Assembly (NCBI RefSeq): GCF_008806975.1
Contig: NZ_CP031728.1
Coordinates: 1,736,001-1,800,000, forward strand
Direction: 5' to 3'
DNA length: 64,000 nucleotides
Source: Cellvibrio sp. KY-GH-1
Lineage (GTDB): Bacteria; Pseudomonadota; Gammaproteobacteria; Pseudomonadales; Cellvibrionaceae
Positions 1-9,591 of the stretch are shown in pieces. The notes under the pieces are model-generated. The model was not told the DNA's origin, did no database searches, and saw only the letters and a list, made by a program, of their open reading frames with translations. The position numbers and the translations under genes were made by a program. Position 1 is the first letter of the stretch. Each line of letters begins with the position of its first letter.

Positions 1-316
1 ATACAAAATATTTACCCTGATAGGTACCTGCCTGTTCAATAGCCAATACATCGCCAGGGGTTTCCACCACACACAATAAACCGTTATCGCGCCGCGTATT
101 CGCACAGATGCCGCAAAATTTTTGTTCGGTGAGTGTGCGGCAGCGCTGGCAGCGCCCAACACCGGCAACGGCCTTTTGCAAACTGGCGGCAAGACGCTCG
201 GCACCCACGCGGTCGCGCTCCAGTAAATGCAGCGCCATACGCTGAGCGGATTTGGGGCCAACACCAGGCAGGCAGCGCAGGGATGCCATGAGTTCGTCGA
301 TCAACGGGCTAAACAT
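1..316 (-). CDS. recR: Recombination protein RecR, N-terminal part (cut by window edge)
   Basis: The first 105 codons are visible on the minus strand, starting at an ATG at 316; the C-terminal part lies outside the window. The N-terminus carries the helix-hairpin-helix region ([14 protein letters not shown]). It is followed by the four-cysteine zinc finger [16 protein letters not shown] and the start of the Toprim domain ([13 protein letters not shown]). RecR acts with RecF and RecO to load RecA on gapped DNA. It is last in the dnaX-ybaB-recR cluster, the usual order in gammaproteobacteria, 45 bases after ybaB. Confidence 0.95.
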   Translation of the reverse strand, partial: MFSPLIDELMASLRCLPGVGPKSAQRMALHLLERDRVGAERLAASLQKAVAGVGRCQRCRTLTEQKFCGICANTRRDNGLLCVVETPGDVLAIEQAGTYQGKYFV

Positions 317-361
317 GAATAGTATTTTCTAGTCGATAATTAAAATAGTGCTGATCAAACA

Positions 362-682
362 TTAAAACGGCATTTTGAAATCGGGCGGGATGCCCATACC
401 GGCAGTCATCTTCGCCATTTGATCGCGATTTTGCTGTTCGATTTTACGTACCGCATCATTCACCGCCGCAGCGAGTAAATCTTCCAACATTTCTTTATCT
501 TCACGCATCAGACTGTCATCGATGTGGACTCGTTTTACGTCATGACGACCTGTCATCACGACCGACACCAAACCTGCGCCGGCTTCGCCTTTTACTTCCG
601 CCTTCGCCAAGTCTTCCTGCATTTTTTGCATATCGGCCTGCATTTGCTGGGCCTGCTTCATTAAATCGCCAAGACCTTTCAT
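362..682 (-). CDS. ybaB: YbaB/EbfC family nucleoid-associated protein
   Basis: This 106-residue protein has the family's usual length and features: a Met/Gln-rich N-terminal helix ([16 protein letters not shown]), a central strand region ([17 protein letters not shown]) and a C-terminal Met-rich tail. YbaB/EbfC proteins are dimeric DNA-binding proteins of the nucleoid. The gene lies 32 bases after dnaX and before recR, consistent with one operon. An AGGACGC-type ribosome binding site precedes the ATG at 682. Confidence 0.93.
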   Translation of the reverse strand: MKGLGDLMKQAQQMQADMQKMQEDLAKAEVKGEAGAGLVSVVMTGRHDVKRVHIDDSLMREDKEMLEDLLAAAVNDAVRKIEQQNRDQMAKMTAGMGIPPDFKMPF

Positions 683-714
683 TGCGTCCTCTTTTTTAAA
701 ATTTAAATCGAGAA

Positions 715-2754
715 TTAATTAATGGGTTGAATCGTATCTTCACGTAAAGTTGCGCCGAACTGCGCAATCAGCTGCAATACGATTGGATCATTTTTGATGG
801 AATCTTCCGCCTGCAGTTGTCGCTCGGCACGCAAGCGAATCGCCATTAATGCAGGTGTTTCTGCGGTGACTTTTCCTAACTGGATACTCACGCGAATAGG
901 CTCCGCAAAATAGTCTGTCAACAAATCCGCTAAACGTTTTTCGTGGCTTACATCAAAGAGCGTGCTGTTAGTTTCATCCAGAACAAACTGGAACGCGTTA
1001 CCTTGTCGACCAATGAGCTGGCAATTCGCAACTGTACTTTGCAAAATTCCGGTCACACCCAAGCCTAGATAAATTTCCGTCCACTCCTGCGGACCCGCCT
1101 GATCATAGGGAATCTTGCGAACTGGCTTGGCGCGCACCGGCTCAGGTGCAGCTTGTTTTACAGCTACTGTGGGCACTTCGACGGGCGCAGGCGTTGCAGG
1201 CGAATTCAGTACAGAGTTTAGGATGGCCGCTGCAGGCGGCTGAGCCGCCTCAGACTTTTTTGGCTCAGGTACTCCCTGACTAGCCGCTTGCTCCGCTGGC
1301 GCTTCGTAATAAGCCGGGGCTTGTGCATATTCGGCGTATTCGTCGTCAGGCACATTGTCGTAAGGGCCATCAAACGGCGGAGATTCTTGCATTGCCTGTG
1401 GCGCAGTCGCTTGTGGTGCAGTGACTTGTGGTACAGATCCACCAGCATTCGCTGGCGCAGCAACACTAGTGAAATTAACTGGCGCTGTTGCTGTCGGTTG
1501 CGCAGCAGCTTGCGCAACTGGCGGCTGTAAGGGCGCTGCCGATTGAGCAACTGCCTGCTGAGTGTTTACTGGTGCAGGATTTTGAGCTGGAGTATTAACC
1601 TGTGCTGCCGCAACAGGTCTTACCGGCGCCGCAGAATTTGGCAATGCCTGGGTTGGCATATCAACAACGCCTTGCGGCTTGAATGCCAGCATGCGCAACA
1701 AGACCATCTCAAAACCCGCGCGCGGATCCGGCGCCAGCGGCAAATCACGGCGACCTAACAAGGCAGTTTGATAAAACAGTTGTACATCTTCAGCAGGAAG
1801 TTGCAGCGACAATTGCAGGATTCGCTCGCGATCGCCATGGCTATTATCCACTGCCTCCGGTAAGGCTTGGGCAATGGCAATGCGGTGCAATACCGCAAGC
1901 ATTTCCGCCAGGGCACTGGCGTAATCCGGCGCTTGCTCAGACATACGCTCTACCGCTGCCAGCACTGCACGGCCATCGTAGCTGGCAAGTGCAGTGACAA
2001 TATCGTAAACCGCAGTCTGGTCGATGGTACCGAGCATGGAACTGACTTCAGATTCGGCAATCTTGCCGGAACCATAGGCAATCGCTTGATCGGTAAGACT
2101 CATGGCATCGCGCATACTGCCATCGGCGGCGCGCCCCAAATGCCATAGGGCAGATTCTTCGTAAGGTACCAACTCCTGTTCCAGCACGAATTTCAAATGC
2201 TGGACGATGCGCTCGGGGTTCATGTTTTTCAAATTGAACTGCAGGCAGCGCGACAGAATAGTCATTGGCAGCTTTTGCGGATCAGTCGTTGCCAACAAAA
2301 ACTTTACGTGAGGAGGTGGCTCTTCCAGTGTTTTCAACAGTGCGTTAAAACTGCTGTTAGAGAGCATGTGCACTTCGTCGATCAGGTAAACCTTGTAGCG
2401 GCCACGTGTTGGCGCGTACTGAACGTTTTCCAACAACTCGCGCGTATCCTCGACTTTGGTACGCGAGGCCGCGTCCACTTCAATCAAATCGACAAACCGG
2501 CCTTCAGCAATTTCGCGGCAGCTTGAGCATTGACCACAGGGCTCGGAACTCACCCCGGTTTCACAGTTCAGGCACTTGGCCAAAATGCGCGCAATGGTGG
2601 TTTTACCCACGCCGCGCGTACCGGTAAACAGGTAGGCATGGTGCAGGCGATTATGATCCAGGGCGTTAATCAGAGCTTGGAGAACATGCTCCTGCCCCAC
2701 CATTTCGCGGAAAACCCGTGGTCGCCACTTGCGTGCCAGAACTTGATAGCTCAT
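715..2754 (-). CDS. dnaX: DNA polymerase III subunits tau and gamma
   Basis: This is the clamp-loader ATPase of the replicative polymerase. The 679-residue zero-frame product is tau. Visible motifs are the Walker A box (GTRGVGKTT, about 45-53), the zinc-binding cysteines ([19 protein letters not shown]), the DEVH Walker B box and the sensor I region ([11 protein letters not shown]). A long Ala/Pro/Gln-rich linker (about 370-560) precedes the C-terminal domain V that contacts the polymerase. Codons 498-500 (CCA AAA AAG) contain an A AAA AAG slippery heptamer. A -1 slip there adds Val and then meets TGA, predicting a gamma of 501 residues. The gene follows ffs and precedes ybaB and recR. Confidence 0.97.
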   Translation of the reverse strand: MSYQVLARKWRPRVFREMVGQEHVLQALINALDHNRLHHAYLFTGTRGVGKTTIARILAKCLNCETGVSSEPCGQCSSCREIAEGRFVDLIEVDAASRTKVEDTRELLENVQYAPTRGRYKVYLIDEVHMLSNSSFNALLKTLEEPPPHVKFLLATTDPQKLPMTILSRCLQFNLKNMNPERIVQHLKFVLEQELVPYEESALWHLGRAADGSMRDAMSLTDQAIAYGSGKIAESEVSSMLGTIDQTAVYDIVTALASYDGRAVLAAVERMSEQAPDYASALAEMLAVLHRIAIAQALPEAVDNSHGDRERILQLSLQLPAEDVQLFYQTALLGRRDLPLAPDPRAGFEMVLLRMLAFKPQGVVDMPTQALPNSAAPVRPVAAAQVNTPAQNPAPVNTQQAVAQSAAPLQPPVAQAAAQPTATAPVNFTSVAAPANAGGSVPQVTAPQATAPQAMQESPPFDGPYDNVPDDEYAEYAQAPAYYEAPAEQAASQGVPEPKKSEAAQPPAAAILNSVLNSPATPAPVEVPTVAVKQAAPEPVRAKPVRKIPYDQAGPQEWTEIYLGLGVTGILQSTVANCQLIGRQGNAFQFVLDETNSTLFDVSHEKRLADLLTDYFAEPIRVSIQLGKVTAETPALMAIRLRAERQLQAEDSIKNDPIVLQLIAQFGATLREDTIQPIN
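1234..1277 (-). promoter_or_regulatory. Programmed -1 ribosomal frameshift signal of dnaX
   Basis: Reading the minus strand, AGGGAG (1277-1272) is followed after exactly 10 bases by the heptamer AAAAAAG (1261-1255), phased as CC A-AAA-AAG. After a 4-base spacer there is a perfect 7-bp GC-rich hairpin AGGCGGC-TCA-GCCGCCT (1250-1234). In the -1 frame the next codons are GTC and TGA. The three parts, their order and the 10-base spacing match the characterised E. coli dnaX signal, where an upstream Shine-Dalgarno-like element and a downstream hairpin stimulate slippage to make gamma. Function here is inferred from that match. Confidence 0.9.
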
Positions 2755-2907
2755 GCCGAATGCTGCTCTCTTGCCAAAAAGGAGGAGTGAAAAATCAGGC
2801 GGCGATTATAGCGGTGCAAGGCAGAAATAGACACCAACAAGGGCAAGGAATCACTGGGGCGCGATTGAATAAATACAAGAAAACAGGCGGAACAGAGGGA
2901 ATTTAGG

Positions 2908-3006
<99 letters not shown>

Positions 3007-3059
3007 GTTAGGTCACCATTGCGCTTACGTTAGCCGAGCAGCTAGCGCAAGAGGCGCGC

Positions 3060-3088
3060 ATTATCATCACTTTGCTGTTTCATTGCAA
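3060..3088 (-). promoter_or_regulatory. Candidate sigma-70 promoter for ffs
   Basis: On the minus strand TTGCAA (3088-3083) and GATAAT (3065-3060) are separated by exactly 17 bases. The -10 box is followed directly by a G+C-rich stretch (GCGCGCC), the kind of discriminator typical of growth-regulated stable-RNA promoters. Transcription from here would give an SRP RNA precursor with a leader of about 45-50 bases needing 5' processing. Prediction from sequence only. Confidence 0.45.
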
Positions 3089-3129
3089 GGCGGAAATTAG
3101 GTTTCGCACTTTTGTGCGATTGTTGATCG

Positions 3130-3232
3130 TAGGGGGCGCAACTTATCGCGCCCAGATTTATTCGCGCAACCCCCGCCATGATCACAGAAAATTTATAGCC
3201 CCATTTTTGGGCGCAATAAATTGCACCCCTAC
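3130..3232. repeat. Small palindromic intergenic repeat (MITE-like)
   Basis: The ends 3130-3156 and 3209-3232 are imperfect inverted repeats of each other; both read GTAGGGG(T/G)GCAA..TAT(T/C)GCGCCC when taken inward. The roughly 103-base unit lies between ffs and tpx and has no coding capacity of its own. Short GTAGGGGCG-type palindromes are common non-coding repeats in gammaproteobacteria. Only one copy was seen in this window. Confidence 0.6.
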
Positions 3233-3405
3233 AGATTGCAAAAATACCCTGCAATTTCACCAAAACATGACCAATTCCCTGTTATTACAAAGATTTTTTC
3301 CGCAGTGGCGCGTTTTGCAATTCCCTTTTTTGCCGCCATCAACTAGGCTTCTCTTCAGATTTTTCAGCGACAAATCAAACACACAAGTTTCAGGAGTATA
3401 TTTTT

Positions 3406-3903
3406 ATGGCAACAGTGACCCTCAAAGGAAACCCTTTCAATACCAACGGTAACCTGCCTGCAGTAGGCGGCAAGGCACCAGCGTTCAAACTGGTAAAAAC
3501 CGACCTTTCCGAAGTTTCCTCTGGCGATCTGGTTGGCAAGCGTGTTGTGCTGAATATTTTCCCAAGTGTTGATACCCCTACCTGCGCTCAATCTGTTCGC
3601 ACTTTTAATGCCCAAGCCAGCGCACTGGAAAACACCGTAGTAATTTGTGCTTCACAAGACTTGCCATTCGCACTGGCTCGCTTCTGCGGCGCTGAAGGCC
3701 TGGATAAAGTAATCCCGGCATCTGCATTCCGCTCTGCGTTCGCGTCTGATTACGGTGTAAAACTAATTGATGGCCCATTGACCGGGCTAACTGCCCGTGC
3801 AGTAGTGGTGCTGGATGCTGAAGGTAAAGTATTGCATACCGAGCTGGTCAGTGAAGTTGCGCACGAACCCAACTATGATGCCGCACTGAAAGCCTTGACG
3901 TAA
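3406..3903 (+). CDS. tpx: Thiol peroxidase Tpx
   Basis: This is a 165-residue atypical 2-Cys peroxiredoxin of the Tpx family, which reduces lipid and alkyl hydroperoxides using thioredoxin. The peroxidatic cysteine is Cys60 in [13 protein letters not shown] and the resolving cysteine is Cys94 in ARFCGAEG, the spacing expected for Tpx. Cys81 is a further cysteine of uncertain role. A TTTCAGGAG ribosome binding site precedes the ATG. The gene is monocistronic and followed by a strong terminator. Confidence 0.96.
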   Translation: MATVTLKGNPFNTNGNLPAVGGKAPAFKLVKTDLSEVSSGDLVGKRVVLNIFPSVDTPTCAQSVRTFNAQASALENTVVICASQDLPFALARFCGAEGLDKVIPASAFRSAFASDYGVKLIDGPLTGLTARAVVVLDAEGKVLHTELVSEVAHEPNYDAALKALT

Positions 3904-3925
3904 ATCACCCGCTTCTGCGACGTTC

Positions 3926-3953
3926 AAAACGCCAGCCTTAGTGCTGGCGTTTT
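3926..3953 (+). terminator. Rho-independent terminator after tpx
   Basis: AAAAC-GCCAGC, loop CTTAGT, GCTGGC-GTTTT forms an 11-bp stem ending in a T-rich run, 23 bases after the tpx stop. Confidence 0.9.
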
Positions 3954-4208
3954 CATTTCTGGAGCAATAGAAAATCGCAGTCACCCGCCTTAGTGAGCCA
4001 ACTCACCACCAACTTGCCTGAAAGAGAAATTAGTCAGCTGTTTTAATAGCCAAAAACTCTGAAAAACAGCGCTATTTTTTGTTGATCCCGCCGCCTGATA
4101 AGTAGCCACTGCCTATACTCAAGCCAGGAACCGCGGAGTTTCACGGGCAATTTGCGAATGAAAAACTGCGGTAGAGTTTCAGCGTGGTAATCAAGGGAGC
4201 CTTACAGG

Positions 4209-5663
4209 ATGCCACCTCAGGGCGATTCACCGAAACAGCCAGGCTATATCCGCGAACTACTTGATGCAGTGCCTGCGGGCATAATCGTGACCCATCAGGA
4301 TGGACGCATCAGTTATCTGAACGCCGAGGCAGAGCGCCTATTCGGCTATGCGCGCGCAGAACTCATTGAACAGAGCATCGATCTCCTACTTCCCGACCGA
4401 TTTAACCATAACCATGCGCAGCTGCGGCAAAGCTATATAGACCAACCATCGACCCGGTACATGGGAGCCGGACGAGACCTCTACGGTAAACGCAAAGACA
4501 ATAGCGAGTTTCCCCTGGAAATCGGATTGCGCTCGCTGGTTGCAGATGGCGAACAATTTATTGTCGCCACTATTGTTAACATTACTCGCCGCAAACAATT
4601 GGAAGAACGCTTTAGCAAAGTTATCGATGCTTCGCCCTATGGCCAATTGTTGGTGGACGAGCACGGCGTTATTCAGATGATTAACCCCAGCTTGTTGCGT
4701 TTGTTTGGTTACAACCGCGATGAATTACTGGGTAAATCCATGGATATTTTATTGCCCGAACGCTATCGCGATGGCCACGAAAAATTGCGTGCCGGATACA
4801 TCCAAAAACCCAGCTTGCGCCCCATGGGCCTGGGGCGGGATTTAACCGGGCGCCATAAAAGTGGAACAGAAATTCCAATCGAAATCGGGTTAAGCCAAGT
4901 AGAAAGCGATTTGGGTAACTTAACACTCGCGGTGGTCACGGATATTTCCGAGCGCAAACGCCTGGAATTAAATTTAAAGCAGGCCAACGCCCACCTGGAA
5001 GAATTTACCTACGTCGCTTCACACGATTTGAAATCGCCCTTACGCGGCATTAGTGATCTCGTGGAATGGATTCATGAAGACTTGGGTGATAACACGCCCG
5101 AGCCAGTCAGCAAAAATATCGAGCGAATTCGTTTACGAATTGGCCGAATGGAACGGCTGATCGAAGATTTGTTGCTCTATGCGCGCGCCGGCAAACGGGC
5201 AAAAGAATCAAGCATAATTGATGTAGCCTCATTGATTAGTGGCATCATCGAAATGCACCCGATTCCAGCGCATTTCCATATCCAGCAAGACATACGCATT
5301 AAAGAAATAATCGCGGCAAAAATTCCGTTAGAAACGGTGCTAAGAAACCTGTTCAGTAACGCACTGAAACACCACAGCGGCATAGACCCTGTGATTTCCA
5401 TCAGCGCGGAGGCTAGTGGCAGTTACTGTTTATTTAAAGTAGTCGATAACGGGCCGGGTATTCCCAAAGGCGCTCAAGAGCGTGTGTTCCGCTTATTCCA
5501 AACTTTAAGCAACAGCGAAAGCTCCGGCAGTGGTATCGGCCTCGCCTTGGCCAAACGGCTAACCGAAAGTCACGGCGGGCAAATTGAATTAATAAGTGAT
5601 GATAGTGGTTGTAGCTTCCATGTATGGTGGCCACGCTTTGCGAGGAAAGATATCGATGAGTAA
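4209..5663 (+). CDS. PAS-PAS sensor histidine kinase (soluble)
   Basis: The 484-residue protein has two similar PAS domains (about 15-130 and 140-255). Each contains the same stretch, LLPDRFNHNHAQLR in the first and LLPERYRDGHEKLR in the second, which suggests an internal duplication. A HisKA domain follows with its phosphorylatable His in EFTYVASHDLKSPLRG, then a HATPase with N box (NLFSNALKHH), DNGPGIP and GSGIGLALAK. No membrane segment or signal peptide is visible, so it probably senses a cytoplasmic signal. An AAGGGAGCC ribosome binding site lies before the ATG. The stop overlaps the start of the response regulator gene, implying a coupled pair. Confidence 0.88.
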   Translation: MPPQGDSPKQPGYIRELLDAVPAGIIVTHQDGRISYLNAEAERLFGYARAELIEQSIDLLLPDRFNHNHAQLRQSYIDQPSTRYMGAGRDLYGKRKDNSEFPLEIGLRSLVADGEQFIVATIVNITRRKQLEERFSKVIDASPYGQLLVDEHGVIQMINPSLLRLFGYNRDELLGKSMDILLPERYRDGHEKLRAGYIQKPSLRPMGLGRDLTGRHKSGTEIPIEIGLSQVESDLGNLTLAVVTDISERKRLELNLKQANAHLEEFTYVASHDLKSPLRGISDLVEWIHEDLGDNTPEPVSKNIERIRLRIGRMERLIEDLLLYARAGKRAKESSIIDVASLISGIIEMHPIPAHFHIQQDIRIKEIIAAKIPLETVLRNLFSNALKHHSGIDPVISISAEASGSYCLFKVVDNGPGIPKGAQERVFRLFQTLSNSESSGSGIGLALAKRLTESHGGQIELISDDSGCSFHVWWPRFARKDIDE

Positions 5664-6087
5664 TGAAAGCAAGGTTAGTATTTTACTGGTTGACGACGAC
5701 GATGTAGCCGCAGAATCAGTGGTTCGCAGTTTACGCAAACACGCCATGGATTTTCCGGTGGTACTCGCGCGCGATGGCTTGGAAGCACTGGAAATATTGC
5801 GCGGCGACCACACAGATTTGATCATCGAACGCCCCTATCTGGTGTTATTGGACCTGAATATGCCACGCATGGATGGCTTCGAATTTCTGCATGAGGTACG
5901 CAATGACAACAATCTGCGCGATAGCATTATTTTTGTGTTGACCACTTCCGATGCTGACTCAGATCGTACCCGCGCCTACCACGAAAATATTGCCGGCTAT
6001 ATGGTGAAATCAGCGGTGGGCCCCCAGTTCGCCAAACTGGCAAGCCTGCTAGACAATTATCGCAGCTCAGTCAGCCTACCGGGCTAA
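5656..6087 (+). CDS. Single-domain response regulator (Rcp1-like)
   Basis: A receiver domain of 143 residues with no output domain. The acidic pocket (LLVDDDD), phospho-acceptor Asp in LLDLNMPRMDGFEFL, the Thr switch (VLTTSDAD) and the conserved Lys (YMVKSA) are all present. The start at 5656 (MSNESK) is preferred because it overlaps the kinase stop by 8 bases; an upstream in-frame ATG at 5596 would lie well inside the kinase gene. Single-domain regulators of this shape often pair with PAS or phytochrome-type kinases and may pass phosphate on or act by protein contact. Confidence 0.88.
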   Translation: MSNESKVSILLVDDDDVAAESVVRSLRKHAMDFPVVLARDGLEALEILRGDHTDLIIERPYLVLLDLNMPRMDGFEFLHEVRNDNNLRDSIIFVLTTSDADSDRTRAYHENIAGYMVKSAVGPQFAKLASLLDNYRSSVSLPG

Positions 6088-6129
6088 CCTTCCATTTTTA
6101 TCGATAGCAGAGTCACGAGGACACTGACT

Positions 6130-8637
6130 ATGATGCCGGATAGCTTTGCAGACAATAAATCCATGTTGCTATTGTTAATTGAAGACGACGATGTCGACAT
6201 GGAGAAAATTAAACGTACATTGGCCAAAACCTTGCTCAAGTTGCGGATTATGGAGTCCACTTCAGCAAGCCATGCCGAAGAACTGTTAAAACAATATCAA
6301 TTCGATTGCGTCATGGTTGATTACATTCTGGAGGATACGAATGGTTCAGATTTAATCGACAAAATTTTGAATCATAGACACAAACCAACACCCGTAATTA
6401 TGATCAGTCAGTATTCTGACGAACGTGTAATTGCGGACGCAATGCGCGAGGGCTTATTTGATTACCTCCCAAAACGCAACCTAGATGCCGACTTATTGCG
6501 CAAGACCTTGTTGGCCAGCCAGATATGGGCAGACACCGAGCTACAGACGAAAGAAGACCGAACCCGGTTTAACCAACTCGCTGAAGGCCTACCGCAACTA
6601 ACCTGGACTTGTTTGGCAGATGGACGATGCGATTTTGTCAATCGCCGCTGGTGCGAATACACAGGCAGAACATTGGAATCTCAATTGGGCTATGGATGGC
6701 TCGATAATGTTCATCTGGATGACCGGGACTATCTGATGAAATCCTGGCGCGCTGCGGTAGAGTCTGGAAAGGAGATGTTTGTTATTTTCCGCATCCGCCG
6801 CCACGACGGCGCCTATCGTTGGTTTGACACACGTGCAATACCACAACGAGACAATTCCGGAGAGATCGTACGTTGGCTTGGTAGCAACACGGATATCACT
6901 GATGTGGAGTTAACTCGCCAGGCACTTGCAAACAGCGAGCAACTTTTTCAAGCAGTGTTTGAATATGCTCCTTTGGGAATGATGCTGGTTAACCTGCACG
7001 GCCAGATTATTAAAATTAACCCCGCCTTGTGCCAAATTCTTGGTTATGACAACCATATTTTCGACAACGAGCGCGAGCCGCCACCCACCTTATTTACAAA
7101 ATTTATAAGCGAACAAGATCTGGATAACGCGCAATTTCAGTTGGAAAAATTGCGTTCAGACTCAATACGATTTGTGCAATTTGAAGCACAACTATCTACT
7201 CGCGCAACGCACTATGTACCCACGCTAATAAGCGCCGCTTTTATTAACAAGTTTAATGATCAGTCATGTTACCTACTGCAGATCTCTGATTTATCTGAAC
7301 GAAAACGTTACGAATCACAACTCATTAAGCTTGCGCATTACGACACCCTAACTGGCCTGGGGAACCGCGCCAAGCTGCATCAGGAAATTGAATTTTTAAT
7401 TAAAAAATCCCACCGTAACGCGGCACCCTTTGCGGTGCTGTTTGGCGACATAGATCACTTCAAACAAATTAATGATGGGCTCGGCCATGAAGCAGGCGAC
7501 CAGCTGTTGAAAATCATCGCCCGACGCTTGCAAAAAGCGCTTCGCCACGAAGACAGCGTTTGCCGTTTGGGAGGCGATGAATTTGTAATTCTTTTACAAG
7601 ATGTGACCAAATTTGAAGCCGTGGTTTCCGTCGCAGAAAAGCTGATTAAAAAAGTTCGCAAGCCAATAAAGCTTGGCACTAACCGGGTTCATGTGGGAAT
7701 GAGCTTTGGGATCGCACTCTACCCTACCGATGGCAATGATGCTAAAACGCTACTGCGAAATGCGGACAGCGCACTCTACGATGCAAAAGCTAAAGGCAGA
7801 AATTGCTATCAACTTTATCGTAAAGAATTAACCGAGTACGTACACAACCGTTTATTACTGGATGCAGATTTACGCAAAGCCATCAGCAACCGCGAATTCG
7901 AACTGCACTATCAACCTGTAGTCAGTTTGGACACCCGCGAAATCATTTCTGCCGAGGCTTTAATTCGCTGGAATCACCCAACGCGCGGCATGGTGCCGCC
8001 AGACGAGTTCATTGCCTACGCACAGGAAGCGGGGCTAATAGTTGCCATGGGCGAATGGATTGTTAAGCAAGCCTGTGTTCAGGCCAAGGAGTGGGAAAAA
8101 GCAGGCCACCCGATTTCGGTATCGGTTAATATTTCAGCACGGCAATTCGTGCAACAAAATTTGTTATCCATCATTAACCAAGCGCTAGAAAGTTCCGGCT
8201 TGCCTGCGCACCGACTAACTGTTGAAATTACCGAGCAAATGTTTTTGGAAAATACGGACAATAACTTGAAACAAATCAGCGAACTCAAGGCAATGGGAAT
8301 AAAAATATCGCTGGATGATTTTGGGGTAGGCTATTCCTCGCTGAGCTACATTATCCGGTTTGCACCTCATTATTTGAAAGTGGACCGCTCCTTTGTTAAT
8401 CGTATCGGCACCGCCAAAGAACATGATGAAATGGTCAAAGCGATCATTGGTCTCAGTAAAATCATCCCTATGCAAATCGTTGGCGAAGGTGTTGAAGACA
8501 CTAACCAACAAGATTTTTTACAAATGCATGGCTGTGACTTTGGTCAAGGCTACTTATTTTCACGCCCATTACCACAACAAAAGCTACTTGACTTCCTCAA
8601 CGAATACACCAATCGAGAAGCAGCAAAAATCGCGTGA
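6130..8637 (+). CDS. Response regulator with REC-PAS-PAS-GGDEF-EAL domains
   Basis: The 835 residues contain a receiver (about 14-130; Asp in CVMVDYILED, Lys in YLPKR), two PAS domains (about 145-265 and 270-395), a GGDEF domain and an EAL domain. The cyclase motif RLGGDEF (GGDEF at 481-485) is intact and is preceded by the inhibitory-site RHED five residues upstream. The phosphodiesterase motifs are also intact: EALIRW (609), SVNIS, EITEQ, DDFGVGYSS, LKVDRSF and GEGVED. The protein may therefore make or degrade c-di-GMP. It lies 42 bases after the receiver gene and probably belongs to the same operon, completing a kinase-to-c-di-GMP output. Confidence 0.92.
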   Translation: MMPDSFADNKSMLLLLIEDDDVDMEKIKRTLAKTLLKLRIMESTSASHAEELLKQYQFDCVMVDYILEDTNGSDLIDKILNHRHKPTPVIMISQYSDERVIADAMREGLFDYLPKRNLDADLLRKTLLASQIWADTELQTKEDRTRFNQLAEGLPQLTWTCLADGRCDFVNRRWCEYTGRTLESQLGYGWLDNVHLDDRDYLMKSWRAAVESGKEMFVIFRIRRHDGAYRWFDTRAIPQRDNSGEIVRWLGSNTDITDVELTRQALANSEQLFQAVFEYAPLGMMLVNLHGQIIKINPALCQILGYDNHIFDNEREPPPTLFTKFISEQDLDNAQFQLEKLRSDSIRFVQFEAQLSTRATHYVPTLISAAFINKFNDQSCYLLQISDLSERKRYESQLIKLAHYDTLTGLGNRAKLHQEIEFLIKKSHRNAAPFAVLFGDIDHFKQINDGLGHEAGDQLLKIIARRLQKALRHEDSVCRLGGDEFVILLQDVTKFEAVVSVAEKLIKKVRKPIKLGTNRVHVGMSFGIALYPTDGNDAKTLLRNADSALYDAKAKGRNCYQLYRKELTEYVHNRLLLDADLRKAISNREFELHYQPVVSLDTREIISAEALIRWNHPTRGMVPPDEFIAYAQEAGLIVAMGEWIVKQACVQAKEWEKAGHPISVSVNISARQFVQQNLLSIINQALESSGLPAHRLTVEITEQMFLENTDNNLKQISELKAMGIKISLDDFGVGYSSLSYIIRFAPHYLKVDRSFVNRIGTAKEHDEMVKAIIGLSKIIPMQIVGEGVEDTNQQDFLQMHGCDFGQGYLFSRPLPQQKLLDFLNEYTNREAAKIA

Positions 8638-8647
8638 TCCGATGTAT

Positions 8648-9568
8648 TTATGAACTCACCTGAATAACACCTTGCAGATTTTTGAGGCAGTGCGCTTGCG
8701 CGAGCTGCAAAAAATCCTGCACAAATGGAGCTTGCACCTGCTCTTCACGAACCGCGGCATATAACGTGGGCCAAATACCTTTAAGACCCGCGGAGCGCAC
8801 GCTAATTAGCCCTTGAAGGACATACTCAGCCAGCACCCAATTGGGCAGCGCACAGACCCCGCGACCGCTGGCAACCAATTGCACCATCATGAGTGTTAAT
8901 TCCGAGGTACGCACCGCTTTCGGCTCAAGGTTTGCCGGCCCCAAAAACTGGTTAAAAATATCCAGACGATTGCGCGCAACCGGATAGGTAATTAACGTTT
9001 GGTCCACCAAATCCTGCGGCTGTAAAAATGGCTTTTCGATCAATGAATGATTGTTTGCCAGTGCGATTTGCATTTCATAGCCAAATAGCGGCACATACTC
9101 CACTCCTTTAATCGCTTGCGGATCCGACGTAATCACCAAATCAATATCACCTTGTGCCAATGCGGGCAGCGGCTCAAAGGTAAAGCCACCGGAAAAATCC
9201 AGCTCAATGCCAGGCCATTGGTTGCGATAAATATCAATCGTCGGCATCAGCCAGTTAAAACAGCTGTGGCATTCAATCGCCATATACAAGCGCCCCGCTT
9301 CTCCATGCACTAACTTTTTAACATCGCGCTCAGCTTCAGCAACTTTAGCAATTACGTCATCCGCCAATTGCAAAATGCGTTTACCGGCTTCGCTGAAACG
9401 CAAAGGGCGGCTTTTACGGATGAACAACTCGCATTCCAACCGGGATTCCAGTTCTTTTAACTGGTGGGACAAGGCTGATTGGGTGAGGAACAACCGTTCA
9501 GCAGCCTCCACCAGACTACCGGTTTCGCGTAACGCTATCAGGGTTTTTAAATGGCGGATTTCGATCAT
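8648..9568 (-). CDS. metR: LysR-family regulator MetR
   Basis: The 306-residue protein starts MIEIRHLKTLIALRETGSL with a winged helix (TQSALSHQLKELESRL). It contains MetR-typical stretches such as ECHSCFNWLMPTID, LDFSGGFTFEPLPALAQGDIDLVITSD and RLDIFNQFLGPA. MetR activates methionine-synthesis genes with homocysteine as co-effector. It is divergent from mesX-mesD across a 283-base gap, so control of that methionine synthase operon is the natural reading. Confidence 0.92.
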   Translation of the reverse strand: MIEIRHLKTLIALRETGSLVEAAERLFLTQSALSHQLKELESRLECELFIRKSRPLRFSEAGKRILQLADDVIAKVAEAERDVKKLVHGEAGRLYMAIECHSCFNWLMPTIDIYRNQWPGIELDFSGGFTFEPLPALAQGDIDLVITSDPQAIKGVEYVPLFGYEMQIALANNHSLIEKPFLQPQDLVDQTLITYPVARNRLDIFNQFLGPANLEPKAVRTSELTLMMVQLVASGRGVCALPNWVLAEYVLQGLISVRSAGLKGIWPTLYAAVREEQVQAPFVQDFLQLAQAHCLKNLQGVIQVSS

Positions 9569-9591
9569 ATAGATAACCTCAAATGTACAAA

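Noticed and set aside
1218..2790. Several plus-strand open frames across dnaX
   Set aside because: They mirror the dnaX coding strand, have low-complexity translations and no start signals.
4081..4208. c-di-GMP riboswitch in the leader of the kinase/GGDEF operon
   Set aside because: The conserved GEMM core sequences could not be found in the leader.
5596..5655. Longer N-terminus of the receiver protein starting at 5596
   Set aside because: It would lie inside the kinase gene and adds 20 residues (MMIVVVASMYGG) foreign to receiver domains; the start at 5656 fits the family.
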